NCBI RefSeq assembly: GCF_900302495.1
Contig: NZ_OMKW01000001.1
Location: forward strand, 310,001-374,000
Length of the DNA: 64,000 bases
Direction of reading: 5' to 3'
From: Pontivivens insulae
GTDB lineage: Bacteria; Pseudomonadota; Alphaproteobacteria; Rhodobacterales; Rhodobacteraceae
Position 1 is the stretch's first letter; the number at the start of each line of letters is the position of its first letter. Shown piece after piece: positions 8,923-17,093 of this stretch. A model generated the notes under the pieces. That model ran no database searches, was not told the DNA's origin, and was given only the letters and a program-made list of their open reading frames with translations. Both the position numbers and the translations under genes were made by a program.

Positions 8923-8946
8923 GAACGCAAACTCTCTTTGTAAAGA

Positions 8947-8969
8947 CGGCCCGCAAAGGTTGCGGGCCG
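8947..8969 (-). terminator. hairpin between ctaC and ctaB
   Basis: A perfect 10-bp inverted repeat (CGGCCCGCAA / TTGCGGGCCG) with a 3-base core sits 25 bp past the ctaC stop. The minus-strand tail is TCTTTACAAAG, only partly T-rich. It could terminate some ctaC transcripts, which would make subunit II more abundant than the assembly factors. Confidence 0.65.
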
Positions 8970-8994
8970 CATCACGTCAACAGTCGTCAGACGT

Positions 8995-9861
8995 TTACTG
9001 TGCAGCCGCCAGCTGGATGGTCGGATCAACCGTATCGTCAGAGGCGTAAACCTCGATCGCGGCTTCAATCCATGCCTCATACTCTTCCACCGGGACCGCA
9101 CGCACGGTGATCGGCATGTAGGAGTGGGAGATACCGCACAGCTCGGAACACTGGCCGAAATAGACGCCTGGCTCGTCAACCTGGAACCAGGTCTCGTTCA
9201 GGCGGCCCGGAACACCATCCATGTGGACGCCGAATGCGGGGATCTTCCAGGAGTGGATGACGTCGGCAGCAGTCACCTGAAGCCGGACAACCTGACCCAC
9301 CGGAACGACCATGGAAGTGTCGGTGGCGAGCAGGTTCGCCTCAGGCGGATAGCCATACTCTTCAAGCTCATCCTCAGCCAGCATGTAGCTGTCGAAATAG
9401 ATGCCGTGATCGGGATACTCGTAACCCCAGTACCACTGGTAGCCGGTCGTCTTGATCGTCACATCAGCTTCGGGGATCTCAACCTGCTTGAAGAGGATCG
9501 GCAGGGACATCGACCCGATGCCGATCAGGATCAGGACAGGGATGATCGTCCAGGCAACTTCGAGTGTGGAGTGGTGCGTGAAGCGCGCAGGCTCAGGATT
9601 TGCCTTCGCGTTGTACTTCACAGCGACCCAGACCAGCAGGCCCGTCACGAAGATCACGATCAGCGTGATGATGACCAGCAGCCAGGAATCGAGCCAGTGA
9701 ATATCCTCGGCCAGTTCAGTCGCTGCAAACTGGAACGCGATGCCGTTGTCATGAGGAATGCCGATCAGCGGCAGTTCGCTGAGCACTTCATCCTGAGCGC
9801 GCGCAGCGCCCGCGCCCAGCAGCGCGGTCAGAGCAGTGAGGGTCTTAGAAAATCGCATCAT
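8995..9861 (-). CDS. ctaC: cytochrome c oxidase subunit II
   Basis: 288 residues. An N-terminal signal peptide ends near AARA-QD. Two membrane hairpin helices follow (DSWLLVIITLIVIFVTGLLVWV and WTIIPVLILIGIGSMSLPIL), then a cupredoxin domain with the aromatic stretch GYQWYWGYEYPD and the CuA site CSELCGISHSYM. It accepts electrons from cytochrome c. ATG codons at 9861 and 9858 are both possible starts. It heads the cluster; the oxidase subunit I gene (ctaD) is not in the window. Confidence 0.97.
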   Translation of the reverse strand: MMRFSKTLTALTALLGAGAARAQDEVLSELPLIGIPHDNGIAFQFAATELAEDIHWLDSWLLVIITLIVIFVTGLLVWVAVKYNAKANPEPARFTHHSTLEVAWTIIPVLILIGIGSMSLPILFKQVEIPEADVTIKTTGYQWYWGYEYPDHGIYFDSYMLAEDELEEYGYPPEANLLATDTSMVVPVGQVVRLQVTAADVIHSWKIPAFGVHMDGVPGRLNETWFQVDEPGVYFGQCSELCGISHSYMPITVRAVPVEEYEAWIEAAIEVYASDDTVDPTIQLAAAQ

Positions 9862-10044
9862 TAGTTTCCCGGTCTCCGGCCCTGCCGGGCCCTCTTCCTA
9901 ATCGTCCATGCTTGCAGCCCAGCGTGACTCGGACCGCGCACCGATTGATGTGCGTCTAAAACCACACTACGTGCTTTGAAACAAGGCGGCACTATGTTGC
10001 ATTCCGTCGCACACAATCGTTTTTTGCCCGCAGGAGTGGTTTTC

Positions 10045-11469
10045 ATGACACCCCAGACCGACCGTTTCCGTCCTTTCGAGACCGATCTGGACCGCGAGGT
10101 GTCGCTGCGTGTGCTGCGCGATGCGCTTGCAGGCGCAGATGATGGCGAACTTTTCCTCGAGCGGCGGCGCTCGGAAATGCTGGTTCTGGACGACCAGCGC
10201 ATCAAGACAGCCAACTACACTGCGTCCGAAGGGTTCGGGCTACGTGCGGTCAGTGGTGAGATGGCGGGCTATGCTCATGCGACGACACTGGATGAGGCGG
10301 CCCTGCGCCGCGCCAGTGAGACCGTGCGGCTTGCCGTTCGCGAGGCGGTCGCCACGCCCGCGCCTGAACCGGCACGCACGAACCGGCACCTATATGGCGA
10401 GGTTGATCCAACCCAAGATGCCGAGTTCGCGGTAAAAATCGACGTCCTCAAGGAAATTGACGACTATTTGCGTAGCCGCAGTGGTTCTGTCGTGCAGGTC
10501 TCCGCCAGCATGGGCGGAAGCTTTCAAGAGGTCGAAATCCTGCGCGCCAGCGGCGACAGCTTCATTGATGCGCGTCCGATGTGCCGGCTCAACATCTCTG
10601 TCATCGTAGAGCGGGATGGACGCCGCGAAAGTGGCAGCGCGGGCGGCGGTGGTCGGCATGGCCTCACCCAATTGATGGATCGGACCCATTGGCAGGCGGT
10701 CGCGGATGAAGCGCTGCGAATCGCGACGGTCAATCTGGACGCGGTTCCTGCCCCCGCAGGCGTCATGGATATCGTACTTGGGCCGGGCTGGCCGGGTATC
10801 CTGCTGCACGAGGCTGTGGGCCACGGGCTGGAGGGGGATTTCAACCGCAAGTCAACATCGGCCTTTGCCGGCCTGATGGGCAAACAGGTCGCGGCCAAGG
10901 GAGTGACAGTCATTGACGACGGGACGATTCCCGATCGTCGCGGCTCAATCACTTTCGATGACGAAGGCACGCCCAGCGCAAAGAATGTGCTGATCGAGGA
11001 TGGTGTTCTGGTCGGCTACATGCAGGACCGCCAGAACGCGCGCCTGATGGGCGTCGCCCCCACCGGCAATGGGCGCAGGCAGGGATTTGAGCACACGCCG
11101 ATGCCCCGGATGACAAACACCTACATGCCCGGCGGCGACAGCGATCCGGCAGATATCCTTGCCGGGCTGAAGGATGGGATCTACGCCGTCGGCTTTGGCG
11201 GCGGTCAGGTTGATATCACAAATGGCAAATTCGTCTTTTCGTGCACCGAGGCTTACCGCGTCGAAGGCGGTAAAGTTGGCGCGCCGGTAAAGGGTGCGAC
11301 GCTGATCGGCGACGGCGCCACCGCACTGAAGCAGGTGCGAGGGATCGGGAACGATATGTCACTCGATCCGGGCATGGGCAATTGCGGCAAGGCCGGACAA
11401 TGGGTCCCCGTCGGCGTCGGACAGCCGACACTTCTGATTGGCGGTCTTACGGTCGGCGGCAGCGCGTAA
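10045..11469 (+). CDS. tldD: TldD family metalloprotease
   Basis: 474 residues. The zinc motif HEAVGH (255-260) is the HExxxH signature of TldD, inside LLHEAVGHGLEGDFNRK. The C-terminal beta domain with VGFGGGQVDITNGKFVFSC is also characteristic. TldD acts with TldE to digest unfolded or modified peptides; a tldE partner is not visible. I used ATG 10045, which has AGGAG at 10032-10036. The 183-bp gap to ctaC holds the promoters of both divergent genes, but I see no clear boxes there. Confidence 0.94.
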   Translation: MTPQTDRFRPFETDLDREVSLRVLRDALAGADDGELFLERRRSEMLVLDDQRIKTANYTASEGFGLRAVSGEMAGYAHATTLDEAALRRASETVRLAVREAVATPAPEPARTNRHLYGEVDPTQDAEFAVKIDVLKEIDDYLRSRSGSVVQVSASMGGSFQEVEILRASGDSFIDARPMCRLNISVIVERDGRRESGSAGGGGRHGLTQLMDRTHWQAVADEALRIATVNLDAVPAPAGVMDIVLGPGWPGILLHEAVGHGLEGDFNRKSTSAFAGLMGKQVAAKGVTVIDDGTIPDRRGSITFDDEGTPSAKNVLIEDGVLVGYMQDRQNARLMGVAPTGNGRRQGFEHTPMPRMTNTYMPGGDSDPADILAGLKDGIYAVGFGGGQVDITNGKFVFSCTEAYRVEGGKVGAPVKGATLIGDGATALKQVRGIGNDMSLDPGMGNCGKAGQWVPVGVGQPTLLIGGLTVGGSA

Positions 11470-11480
11470 GCAGGCGATTT

Positions 11481-11510
11481 CGCCCTGCCGGGCGAGGATA
11501 TTTGAAGAAA
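11481..11510 (+). terminator. hairpin plus GAGGATATTTGAAGAAAG element after tldD
   Basis: CGCCC-TGCC-GGGCG forms a short stem 11 bp past the tldD stop and runs straight into GAGGATATTTGAAGAAAG. From memory, GATATTTG-plus-A-rich tails after a GC hairpin recur in intergenic regions of Rhodobacterales genomes. I see only this copy in the window. It may act as a terminator, or as part of the leader of the next gene. Confidence 0.4.
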
Positions 11511-11566
11511 GTGAAAGAGCGCGGGGTTTTCACTTTCCAGAGACCCCCCCGCTGGAGGCTCTGCCC

Positions 11567-11980
11567 ATGCAATCCGTGTTTCACCTTGCCTATCACGTCA
11601 CCGATCTGGAGGTGGCGCGACAGTTCTATGGCTCCGTTCTTGGCTGTGCCGAAGGCCGCTCGACGGAAACCTGGGTGGACTTCGATTTCTTCGGTCATCA
11701 GGTGTCGCTGCATCTGGGAACGCCTTTCGAGACCACGAATACCGGAAAGGTTGGCGCACATATGGTGCCCATGCCGCATCTGGGCGTCGTTCTGTCCCTT
11801 TCGGATTGGCAAGAGTTGCGCGCCCGACTGGAGGCGGCAGGCACGGACTGGGTTCTTGCCCCAACCGTCCGGTTTGAAGGCGAGCCCGGCGAGCAGTGGA
11901 CGATGTTCTTTCGCGATCCGTCCGGCAACCCGATCGAGATCAAGGGATATGCTGATACGTCCGGGATCTTTGCGACCTAA
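11567..11980 (+). CDS. VOC (glyoxalase/dioxygenase-like) protein
   Basis: 137 residues with two beta-alpha-beta-beta-beta modules. The first starts FHLAYHVTDLEVARQFYGSVLG and the last is FFRDPSGNPIEIKGY, ending with the metal-ligand Glu typical of the fold. His-8-like and Glu positions suggest a metal-dependent enzyme, but the substrate is unknown. GGAGG at 11554-11558 supports the start. Its TAA overlaps the TAG of the convergent sulfotransferase-like gene. Confidence 0.85.
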   Translation: MQSVFHLAYHVTDLEVARQFYGSVLGCAEGRSTETWVDFDFFGHQVSLHLGTPFETTNTGKVGAHMVPMPHLGVVLSLSDWQELRARLEAAGTDWVLAPTVRFEGEPGEQWTMFFRDPSGNPIEIKGYADTSGIFAT

Positions 11981-12681
11981 AGTGCGTGCTGAAGCAACCG
12001 GTCGTAGATCGGTTGTGCGGGATCGAGCAGGTGCGCCGGTACCTCTGGCAGTTCTGCCCTGTCCGGGGGCGCGAAGTCCGTGGAGTTCAAAACTGACCCG
12101 TACCAATGGTCTGCCCAGATCCCGTAGTCGGGGTGATGGCCCGCCGGCCAACTGAGCATAGCAGGCTGGAAGTCTATCCCGACTGCCGTGCAGAGGTTGC
12201 GCAACTGCCCCTCGGGATCAGCGCGCACGCGACCCGTCTCAACCACCACGGGGGCGGTGCCAAGGCGGTCTGCCTCCCAGTCGAACAGTTCGCCCAGCCG
12301 GGAAAAGCCCAATTCCCACGGCTCAGGCGTCTGTCGTTTCGCCAGAAAGCTGGCGATGACGCGGGCAGGTTCCCGGATCAGGAAGATGTTCGTGCAGTCG
12401 CGCATATGACCGAGAGGCATATCCTCGATCATGTGAGCAACCATATGTTTGAGATACCAGAGCGCGGCGGGCGAGTGGCCCTCTAATCGTGCGGCTACCT
12501 CGTCACCATTCGTGATCCCAGCGGATAAAACGTGTTCACGCATCGGATGCGCGACGCCCGTGCGTGCCAGATAGGCCGCGTAGAATGGTTCGTCCCAAGC
12601 GCGGCAGTCGTCCCGGCCGAGAAAGCTACGCATCATCGCCGTCGAAAGGTTGCGCGGACCGGACCACACGGCGAGCTTCAT
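11977..12681 (-). CDS. sulfotransferase-like P-loop protein
   Basis: 234 residues. The N-terminus LAVWSGPRNLSTAMMRSF resembles the 5'-phosphosulfate-binding loop of PAPS sulfotransferases, with Arg and Ser/Thr in place of a Walker Lys. A later NIFLIREPARVIASFLAKR resembles the 3'-phosphate-binding region (IRxPxxVxxS). A real sulfotransferase activity is not proven. The ATG overlaps the stop of the upstream aminotransferase by four bases, so the two are translationally coupled. The 3' end overlaps the convergent VOC gene. Confidence 0.75.
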   Translation of the reverse strand: MKLAVWSGPRNLSTAMMRSFLGRDDCRAWDEPFYAAYLARTGVAHPMREHVLSAGITNGDEVAARLEGHSPAALWYLKHMVAHMIEDMPLGHMRDCTNIFLIREPARVIASFLAKRQTPEPWELGFSRLGELFDWEADRLGTAPVVVETGRVRADPEGQLRNLCTAVGIDFQPAMLSWPAGHHPDYGIWADHWYGSVLNSTDFAPPDRAELPEVPAHLLDPAQPIYDRLLQHAL

Positions 12682-13589
12682 CCCTCCGTTTCCCGTGCAA
12701 TCAGATCCGCGTAGAGACCGCGGATATGTTGAGTGAGCGGGCCAAGCTGTCCATCACCAATCACGCGGCCATCAATGCTGCCAACGGGGGTTTGTGCACC
12801 GAAACTGCCGGTCAGGAACGCCTCATCCGCGCTGTATGTCTCAACGAGGGAGAAATTGCGCTCTTGCACGTCGATCCCGTCTGCACGGGCGAGATCGATG
12901 ACCTTTTGGCGGGTGATGCCGTTCATGCAATAATCACCGGTGGACGTCCAAAGCGCGCCCTTCTTCACAATGAAGAAATTGCACGCGTTGGTCGTATTCA
13001 CAAAACCATGCGGGTCGAACATCAACGCTTCATCGGCCCCGGCGCGCACAGCGGCGTTGAGTGCGATGATGCAGTTGAGCTTGGAGTGAGAGTTCAGTTT
13101 CGCGTCTTGTGTGAGAGGCAGACCACGGTGGTGCGCAACAGAGGCGAGGGCGACGGGGCGACCTGCCTTCGGCCTGGAATGTTCCATGAATATGACAATC
13201 GTGGGTCCCGATTGACTGAGCGAGGGGTGCTGGAAGGGACGTACCTTCAGGCCGCGGGTGACCATCAGGCGGCAATGGGCATCGCTGTGCAGATCGTTGG
13301 CGGAACGGGTTTCTTCCAGTGCATCGATCAGGGCCTCGCGGCGCATGCCGATGTCGAGGTCAACCGCAAGCGCCCCCTCCCAAAGACGGTCCATGTGTTC
13401 GTCGAGAAAAGCCCACCGGCCGTTGTAGAGGCGCATGCCCTCCCAAATGCCGTCGCCCAGCATGAAGCCGGAATCAAGTATGGAGACGGTAGCCTGCGCA
13501 CGCGGTTTCAGACTGCCATTGATCCAAACCTTTATGTCCGCATTGCGCGGATCATCTTCGGCCTGATGGGTTGAGCGATGTTCTGTCAT
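12678..13589 (-). CDS. class IV aminotransferase (branched-chain/D-amino acid type)
   Basis: 303 residues. The PLP-binding lysine is probably Lys164 in DAKLNSHSKLNCI. The first domain contains SILDSGFMLGDGIWEGMRLYNG, the usual start of the fold, and the C-terminal part NGITRQKVIDLA. Class IV enzymes act on branched-chain amino acids, D-amino acids or 4-amino-4-deoxychorismate, and sequence alone does not decide between them. It overlaps and probably drives translation of the sulfotransferase-like gene. Confidence 0.87.
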   Translation of the reverse strand: MTEHRSTHQAEDDPRNADIKVWINGSLKPRAQATVSILDSGFMLGDGIWEGMRLYNGRWAFLDEHMDRLWEGALAVDLDIGMRREALIDALEETRSANDLHSDAHCRLMVTRGLKVRPFQHPSLSQSGPTIVIFMEHSRPKAGRPVALASVAHHRGLPLTQDAKLNSHSKLNCIIALNAAVRAGADEALMFDPHGFVNTTNACNFFIVKKGALWTSTGDYCMNGITRQKVIDLARADGIDVQERNFSLVETYSADEAFLTGSFGAQTPVGSIDGRVIGDGQLGPLTQHIRGLYADLIARETEG

Positions 13590-13784
13590 ACCAGAACGGT
13601 AGGGGAGCGTGTGAGCACGTGTCGAGGGGGCTTGGACGCTTCTGTCCCTTTCTCTCTGAACAGACCTGTCGCGACGAGCGCCATGTCAGATGACCCTTGG
13701 GGTATACAGCATAGCTTTAGGGTGGTTCTCAGGCTCGGACTGATTTCAGGGAGGATACTCGCCAACGCTTTGCGGTGACTCGGT

Positions 13785-13870
13785 TGGTGGGGGGGACAGG
13801 ATTCGAACCTGTGTAGGGTTTCCCCGACGGAGTTACAGTCCGTTGCATTTGACCGCTCTGCCACCCCCCC
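13785..13870 (-). tRNA. tRNA-Tyr (anticodon GTA)
   Basis: An 86-base cloverleaf including an encoded CCA. The acceptor stem is seven G:C pairs (GGGGGGG / CCCCCCC) with discriminator A. The anticodon stem ACGGA/TCCGT encloses loop CTGTAAC, anticodon GTA. A long variable arm (GGG-AAA-CCC type) fits the class II tRNA-Tyr. The T arm is ACAGG-TTCGAAT-CCTGT. A reading frame across this region is only a by-product of the tRNA. Confidence 0.95.
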
Positions 13871-14006
13871 ACTCAAGTCACGGGTGACTGGCGGCGGGGA
13901 TAATGCCGTGTGCGCGGGGCGTCAACTCGAAAACAGCGCATGGGCGCACTGGACCCGCGCTTTCTGCACGCCTATGCAGATCGCATGAATTGGGCGGGAG
14001 GCCGAA

Positions 14007-14795
14007 ATGGCGCGCAGAGACCAGAAAAAACCCGCTTGGGTCGTTGAGAAAGAGCGTAAGCGGGCAGGTCAGCCGGAAACTGTTTGGCTGTTCGGTTTGC
14101 ACGCCGTTCGCGATGCGCTGCTCAATCCAGCGCGTGAGAAACTACAACTGGTCGTCACGAAGAATGCCGCAGATCGGCTGGGGGACGCATTGACCCACGG
14201 GCCGGAGCCCCGCATCGTCGATCCGCGCAAATTCGATGCACCGCTTGATCCGCAATCGGTCCATCAGGGCGCGGCGATGGAGGTGAAACCGCTCGATTGG
14301 GGATCGGTTAGTGAGCGTTGTGCTGCCGGTGACGGCAAACCGCTGGTGGTTCTGCTCGACCGTGTCAGCGACCCACATAATGTTGGGGCCGTGCTGCGAT
14401 CGGCCGAGGTGTTCGGCGCGCGCGCAGTCATCGCACCCCACCGCCACGCCGCCCCCGAAACGGGTGCACTGGCCAAGACCGCATCAGGCGCTTTGGAGCG
14501 TCAGCCCTATCTGCGGGTGCCAAATCTGGCCAATGCCATGACTGCTCTGCGCGAGATGGGCTACTTCATTGTCGGCCTGGATGGTGAGGCGGCGCATGAT
14601 TTGACGACGACCCTGGCCGAAGTTGGCAATGTACCCATCGCGCTTGCGCTCGGGTCCGAGGGACCGGGGCTGCGAGAGAAGACAAAAGAGACCTGTCATC
14701 GGCTGGTGCGCATTCCGTATGCGGGCGAATTCGGGTCACTGAATGTCTCGAATGCTGCGGCCGTCTCATTATTCGCGGCATCTGCCGCACGCTGA
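14007..14795 (+). CDS. rlmB: TrmH-type rRNA 2'-O-methyltransferase
   Basis: 262 residues. An N-terminal substrate-binding domain (VWLFGLHAVRDALLN) precedes a SPOUT methyltransferase domain with motif 1 LLDRVSDPHNVGAVLRSAE, motif 2 LALGSEGPGL and motif 3 GSLNVSNAAAVSLF. This is the RlmB pattern, methylating G2251 of 23S rRNA (E. coli numbering). A basic tail-like N-terminus (RRDQKKPAWVVEKERKR) is common in alphaproteobacterial members. GGGAGG lies just upstream of the ATG. Confidence 0.92.
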   Translation: MARRDQKKPAWVVEKERKRAGQPETVWLFGLHAVRDALLNPAREKLQLVVTKNAADRLGDALTHGPEPRIVDPRKFDAPLDPQSVHQGAAMEVKPLDWGSVSERCAAGDGKPLVVLLDRVSDPHNVGAVLRSAEVFGARAVIAPHRHAAPETGALAKTASGALERQPYLRVPNLANAMTALREMGYFIVGLDGEAAHDLTTTLAEVGNVPIALALGSEGPGLREKTKETCHRLVRIPYAGEFGSLNVSNAAAVSLFAASAAR

Positions 14796-14893
14796 CATAT
14801 GTTCACATCGGCGGGAGGCAGACTCGGCAGCGCTGGTTTGACGCCCCATACTGTGTTTCAGACGAGCAAAATCTCACACCCCGGAGACTCAAG

Positions 14894-15352
14894 ATGAACC
14901 AGACCCGCCGTAGCTTTCTGACCCTGACCGCCGCTTCTGCCGTTGCTTTGAGTGCAGTTCCGGCTGCCGCTCAGGAAGCGCCCGTCTTCTCTACATTTTT
15001 TGGCGGTGCGATCCGTGGCTATGACCCGGTCGCCTACTTCACCGAGGGTCGGCCCGTCGAAGGCAGCGGCGACTTTCAGTCTGAGTGGAATGGCGCCACG
15101 TGGTCCTTTGCCAACGCAGAGAACAAGGCCCTGTTTGATGCGGATCCAGAGGCCTATGCGCCTCAATATGGTGGTTACTGCGCCTGGGCGGTCAGCCAGG
15201 GTTACACCGCATCGGTTGACCCGAATGCTTGGCGGATTGTCGATGACAAGCTGTACCTCAACTACAGCGCCGATATTCAAAGCCGTTGGGAGCAGGACAT
15301 CCCCGGACATATCGAACTTGCCAATGGCCATTGGCCGACGCTGATCCAGTAA
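14894..15352 (+). CDS. Tat-exported YHS domain protein
   Basis: 152 residues. The N-terminus TRRSFLTLTAASAVALS with cleavage near AAAQ-E is a twin-arginine signal peptide. The mature part has the YHS pattern: YDPVAYFTEGRPVEG, WSFANAENKALFDADPEAY and YGGYCAWAVSQG. YHS domains are thought to bind metal. Export through Tat fits a folded metalloprotein in the periplasm. It is followed by a gene-free stretch of 293 bases. Confidence 0.88.
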   Translation: MNQTRRSFLTLTAASAVALSAVPAAAQEAPVFSTFFGGAIRGYDPVAYFTEGRPVEGSGDFQSEWNGATWSFANAENKALFDADPEAYAPQYGGYCAWAVSQGYTASVDPNAWRIVDDKLYLNYSADIQSRWEQDIPGHIELANGHWPTLIQ

Positions 15353-15497
15353 GGGCGAATCGCCTTTAGGTTGTTCTCCGCCACTGCGCAATCGGTGCAG
15401 TTTCATCGAATGCAACACGTTGAACAGCAGGAAATTGATTAAGCGACTGATATCGTGACGTAATTTTTCGGGCACTCCGTATCAGTCGTTACCTTTG

Positions 15498-15524
15498 TTT
15501 CACCTTTTTTATGGTAAGGTGAAA
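15498..15524. repeat. AT-rich inverted repeat upstream of the small RNA candidate
   Basis: TTTCACCTT and AAGGTGAAA are exact inverted copies with a 9-base spacer. An overlapping alternative pairing, TTACC with GGTAA, is also possible. It lies in the 293-base gap between the YHS gene and the CoA-binding gene, about 60 bases before a strong terminator. It could be an operator or the 5' stem of a non-coding RNA. Confidence 0.55.
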
Positions 15525-15616
15525 ATCGGAGGCGAGGCTTGAACGACCCTCGCGGATCTCCATGACTGTCCCTCGTTCTGACTTCGCGCCCGGACCCAAG
15601 GTTCGGGCGCTTTTTT
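15525..15616 (+). ncRNA. candidate small RNA ending in an intrinsic terminator
   Basis: No convincing protein gene ends here, yet a textbook terminator does, 234 bp after the YHS stop. The stretch GGAGGCGAGG...CCCTCGCGGATCTCC contains pairable purine-rich and pyrimidine-rich blocks. The simplest reading is a short independent transcript of about 90 bases; a long 3' UTR of the YHS mRNA is the alternative. The 5' end is a guess and no promoter is clear. Confidence 0.35.
15586..15616 (+). terminator. intrinsic terminator
   Basis: An 11-bp stem (GCGCCCGGACC / GGTTCGGGCGC, one G:U pair) with a CAA loop is followed directly by TTTTTTA. This is the clearest Rho-independent terminator in the window, 30 bp before the CoA-binding protein gene. 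Confidence 0.9.
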
Positions 15617-15645
15617 ATGCGTACATTTCCCGCTAACGTCCGCCT

Positions 15646-16125
15646 ATGACCTATTCAGACACCTTCCTGCGCGATGTTTTGAAAACGACCAAAACGGTGG
15701 CCTGCGTCGGCGTGTCATTGAACGAAGTGCGTCCCTCCTACTTCGTGGCAAGGTATCTCACGCTTAAAAAATTTGAGGTGTACGGGGTGAACCCCGCCTA
15801 TTCGGGCAAAAGCGCCTTTGGCCATGACCTGGTTGGAAGCCTGCGTGACCTGCCCGATGATCTGCGCATCGACATGGTTGATATCTTCCGACGATCCGAG
15901 CAGGCGGGGGCGGTGGTTGATGAAGCGCTTGAGGTTCTGGGGCCACGCGGCTTGAAAACGATCTGGATGCAGATCGGGGTCGAAGACCATGAAGCTGCCG
16001 CACGGGCCCAAGCCTCCGGTGTGCAGGTCGTGATGAACCGCTGCCCCAAGATCGAATATCAGCGCCTGTTCGGGGAGTTGCGATGGGGTGGCTTTGCGAC
16101 TGGGCGGATTAGTTCGAAACTGTAG
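15646..16125 (+). CDS. CoA-binding domain protein (YccU-like)
   Basis: 159 residues, a single Rossmann-type CoA-binding domain: TKTVACVGVSLNEVRPSYFVA near the start, YGVNPAYSG, then IWMQIGVED and the conserved VVMNRCPKIEY. This small stand-alone family resembles the CoA-binding part of succinyl-CoA synthetase alpha. Its cellular role is not established. It begins 29 bp after a terminator, so it has its own promoter. Confidence 0.87.
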   Translation: MTYSDTFLRDVLKTTKTVACVGVSLNEVRPSYFVARYLTLKKFEVYGVNPAYSGKSAFGHDLVGSLRDLPDDLRIDMVDIFRRSEQAGAVVDEALEVLGPRGLKTIWMQIGVEDHEAAARAQASGVQVVMNRCPKIEYQRLFGELRWGGFATGRISSKL

Positions 16126-16133
16126 GTCGGGGG

Positions 16134-16529
16134 CTACTCTGTCCAATCATCGATCTGCATGATTCGCTCGTCGCTCCAACCAAAATGGTGCGCGATCTCA
16201 TGGACGAGCACATGGGCAACGAGTTCCGAGAGATCGACCGTTTCCCGCTCGATCCATTCCTCAAGGATCGGACGACGAAAGAGATAGACTGTATCCGGCT
16301 CGATCGACGGATCACTGAATGACTTTTCCGTCAGCGCGACGCCCGAATAGAGGCCCGTCAGCTCGAATGGGTTTTCGATGCCCAACTCGTCCAACAGTGC
16401 ATCATCGGCAAAATCCTCAATGATGATGCGCAAATCCGCACAAAGCGTGCGAATCTCATCTGGCAGCGACTGAAATGCATTCAGTGCCATCTGGTGCATC
16501 GAGGCTAGATCAGGGGGACGTCCGTTCAT
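16134..16529 (-). CDS. zinicin-like metallopeptidase
   Basis: 131 residues from the ATG at 16529. The C-terminal motif VHEIAHHFGWSDERI carries HExxHH (His110, Glu111, His114) followed by an acidic residue, as in the small minimal metallopeptidase family. Substrates are unknown. An ATG at 16565 would add 12 residues and overlap the divergent gene's leader; the shorter form has CAGGG upstream. It converges with the CoA-binding gene, 8 bp apart. Confidence 0.82.
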   Translation of the reverse strand: MNGRPPDLASMHQMALNAFQSLPDEIRTLCADLRIIIEDFADDALLDELGIENPFELTGLYSGVALTEKSFSDPSIEPDTVYLFRRPILEEWIERETVDLSELVAHVLVHEIAHHFGWSDERIMQIDDWTE

Positions 16530-16592
16530 TGGCCCTGAATAGTGTCGACGGGCGCACTTGACCATGGGGCGGTGTCCGGGTCCGATGCCGCC

Positions 16593-17093
16593 ATGTCAGA
16601 AAACACTCATACCTATCGCCCCCCTCGCCTGATCAGAGCGATCCTGCTGCCTGGTGCGCTCTTCCTTCTGGCATTCAGTATCGCCGCAGGGGTCTGGGCC
16701 GCGACATACCTGCCGGTGTGGGCAGCGGTGCTGCTGGGCTTAATTCTGGCTTTGCTGGCCGGGGTCGCGGTCGCATCACTGGTTATGGCAGGGCAGTTGG
16801 TGGTGCTTGGTGGACCGAGCCTGATCATGGATCGCACGGGTGTGAATATTGCGGCTTACAGCACTGGTCCGATCCCCTGGGCCGCCATCGATGGAATTGA
16901 CATCACGGACGGGTCCGCAGGCGGATTGCGCTTTCGTGTCCTGCCGGACGCGAAACTGTCAGCGCTGTCGAAATTCCTGATCGCAATGAATGGCGGGCGC
17001 GGGGGTATCGTAATCGCAAATTCCTACTTAAATGCCGAGCCGGAAGCGGTTATGGAGACCGCTCAGCGTCTCAAAGCCGAAAGTCCGTCATGA
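16593..17093 (+). CDS. two-helix membrane protein with PH-like domain
   Basis: 166 residues. Two adjacent membrane helices (AILLPGALFLLAFSIAAGVWAA and VWAAVLLGLILALLAGVAVASLVM) are followed by a cytosolic domain with LIMDRTGVNIAAYSTGPIPW..I, a pattern like that of bacterial PH-type (STM3941-like) proteins. I am unsure of the family. Its TGA overlaps the gltX ATG, so it is translationally coupled to glutamyl-tRNA synthetase. The start lacks a strong ribosome site. Confidence 0.7.
   Translation: MSENTHTYRPPRLIRAILLPGALFLLAFSIAAGVWAATYLPVWAAVLLGLILALLAGVAVASLVMAGQLVVLGGPSLIMDRTGVNIAAYSTGPIPWAAIDGIDITDGSAGGLRFRVLPDAKLSALSKFLIAMNGGRGGIVIANSYLNAEPEAVMETAQRLKAESPS

Noticed and set aside
13586-13876. 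A 96-codon minus-strand frame
   Set aside because: Its first third is the tRNA-Tyr gene and the rest is intergenic DNA.
15562-15636. A 24-codon ORF through the terminator
   Set aside because: It has no ribosome site and runs through the terminator stem.
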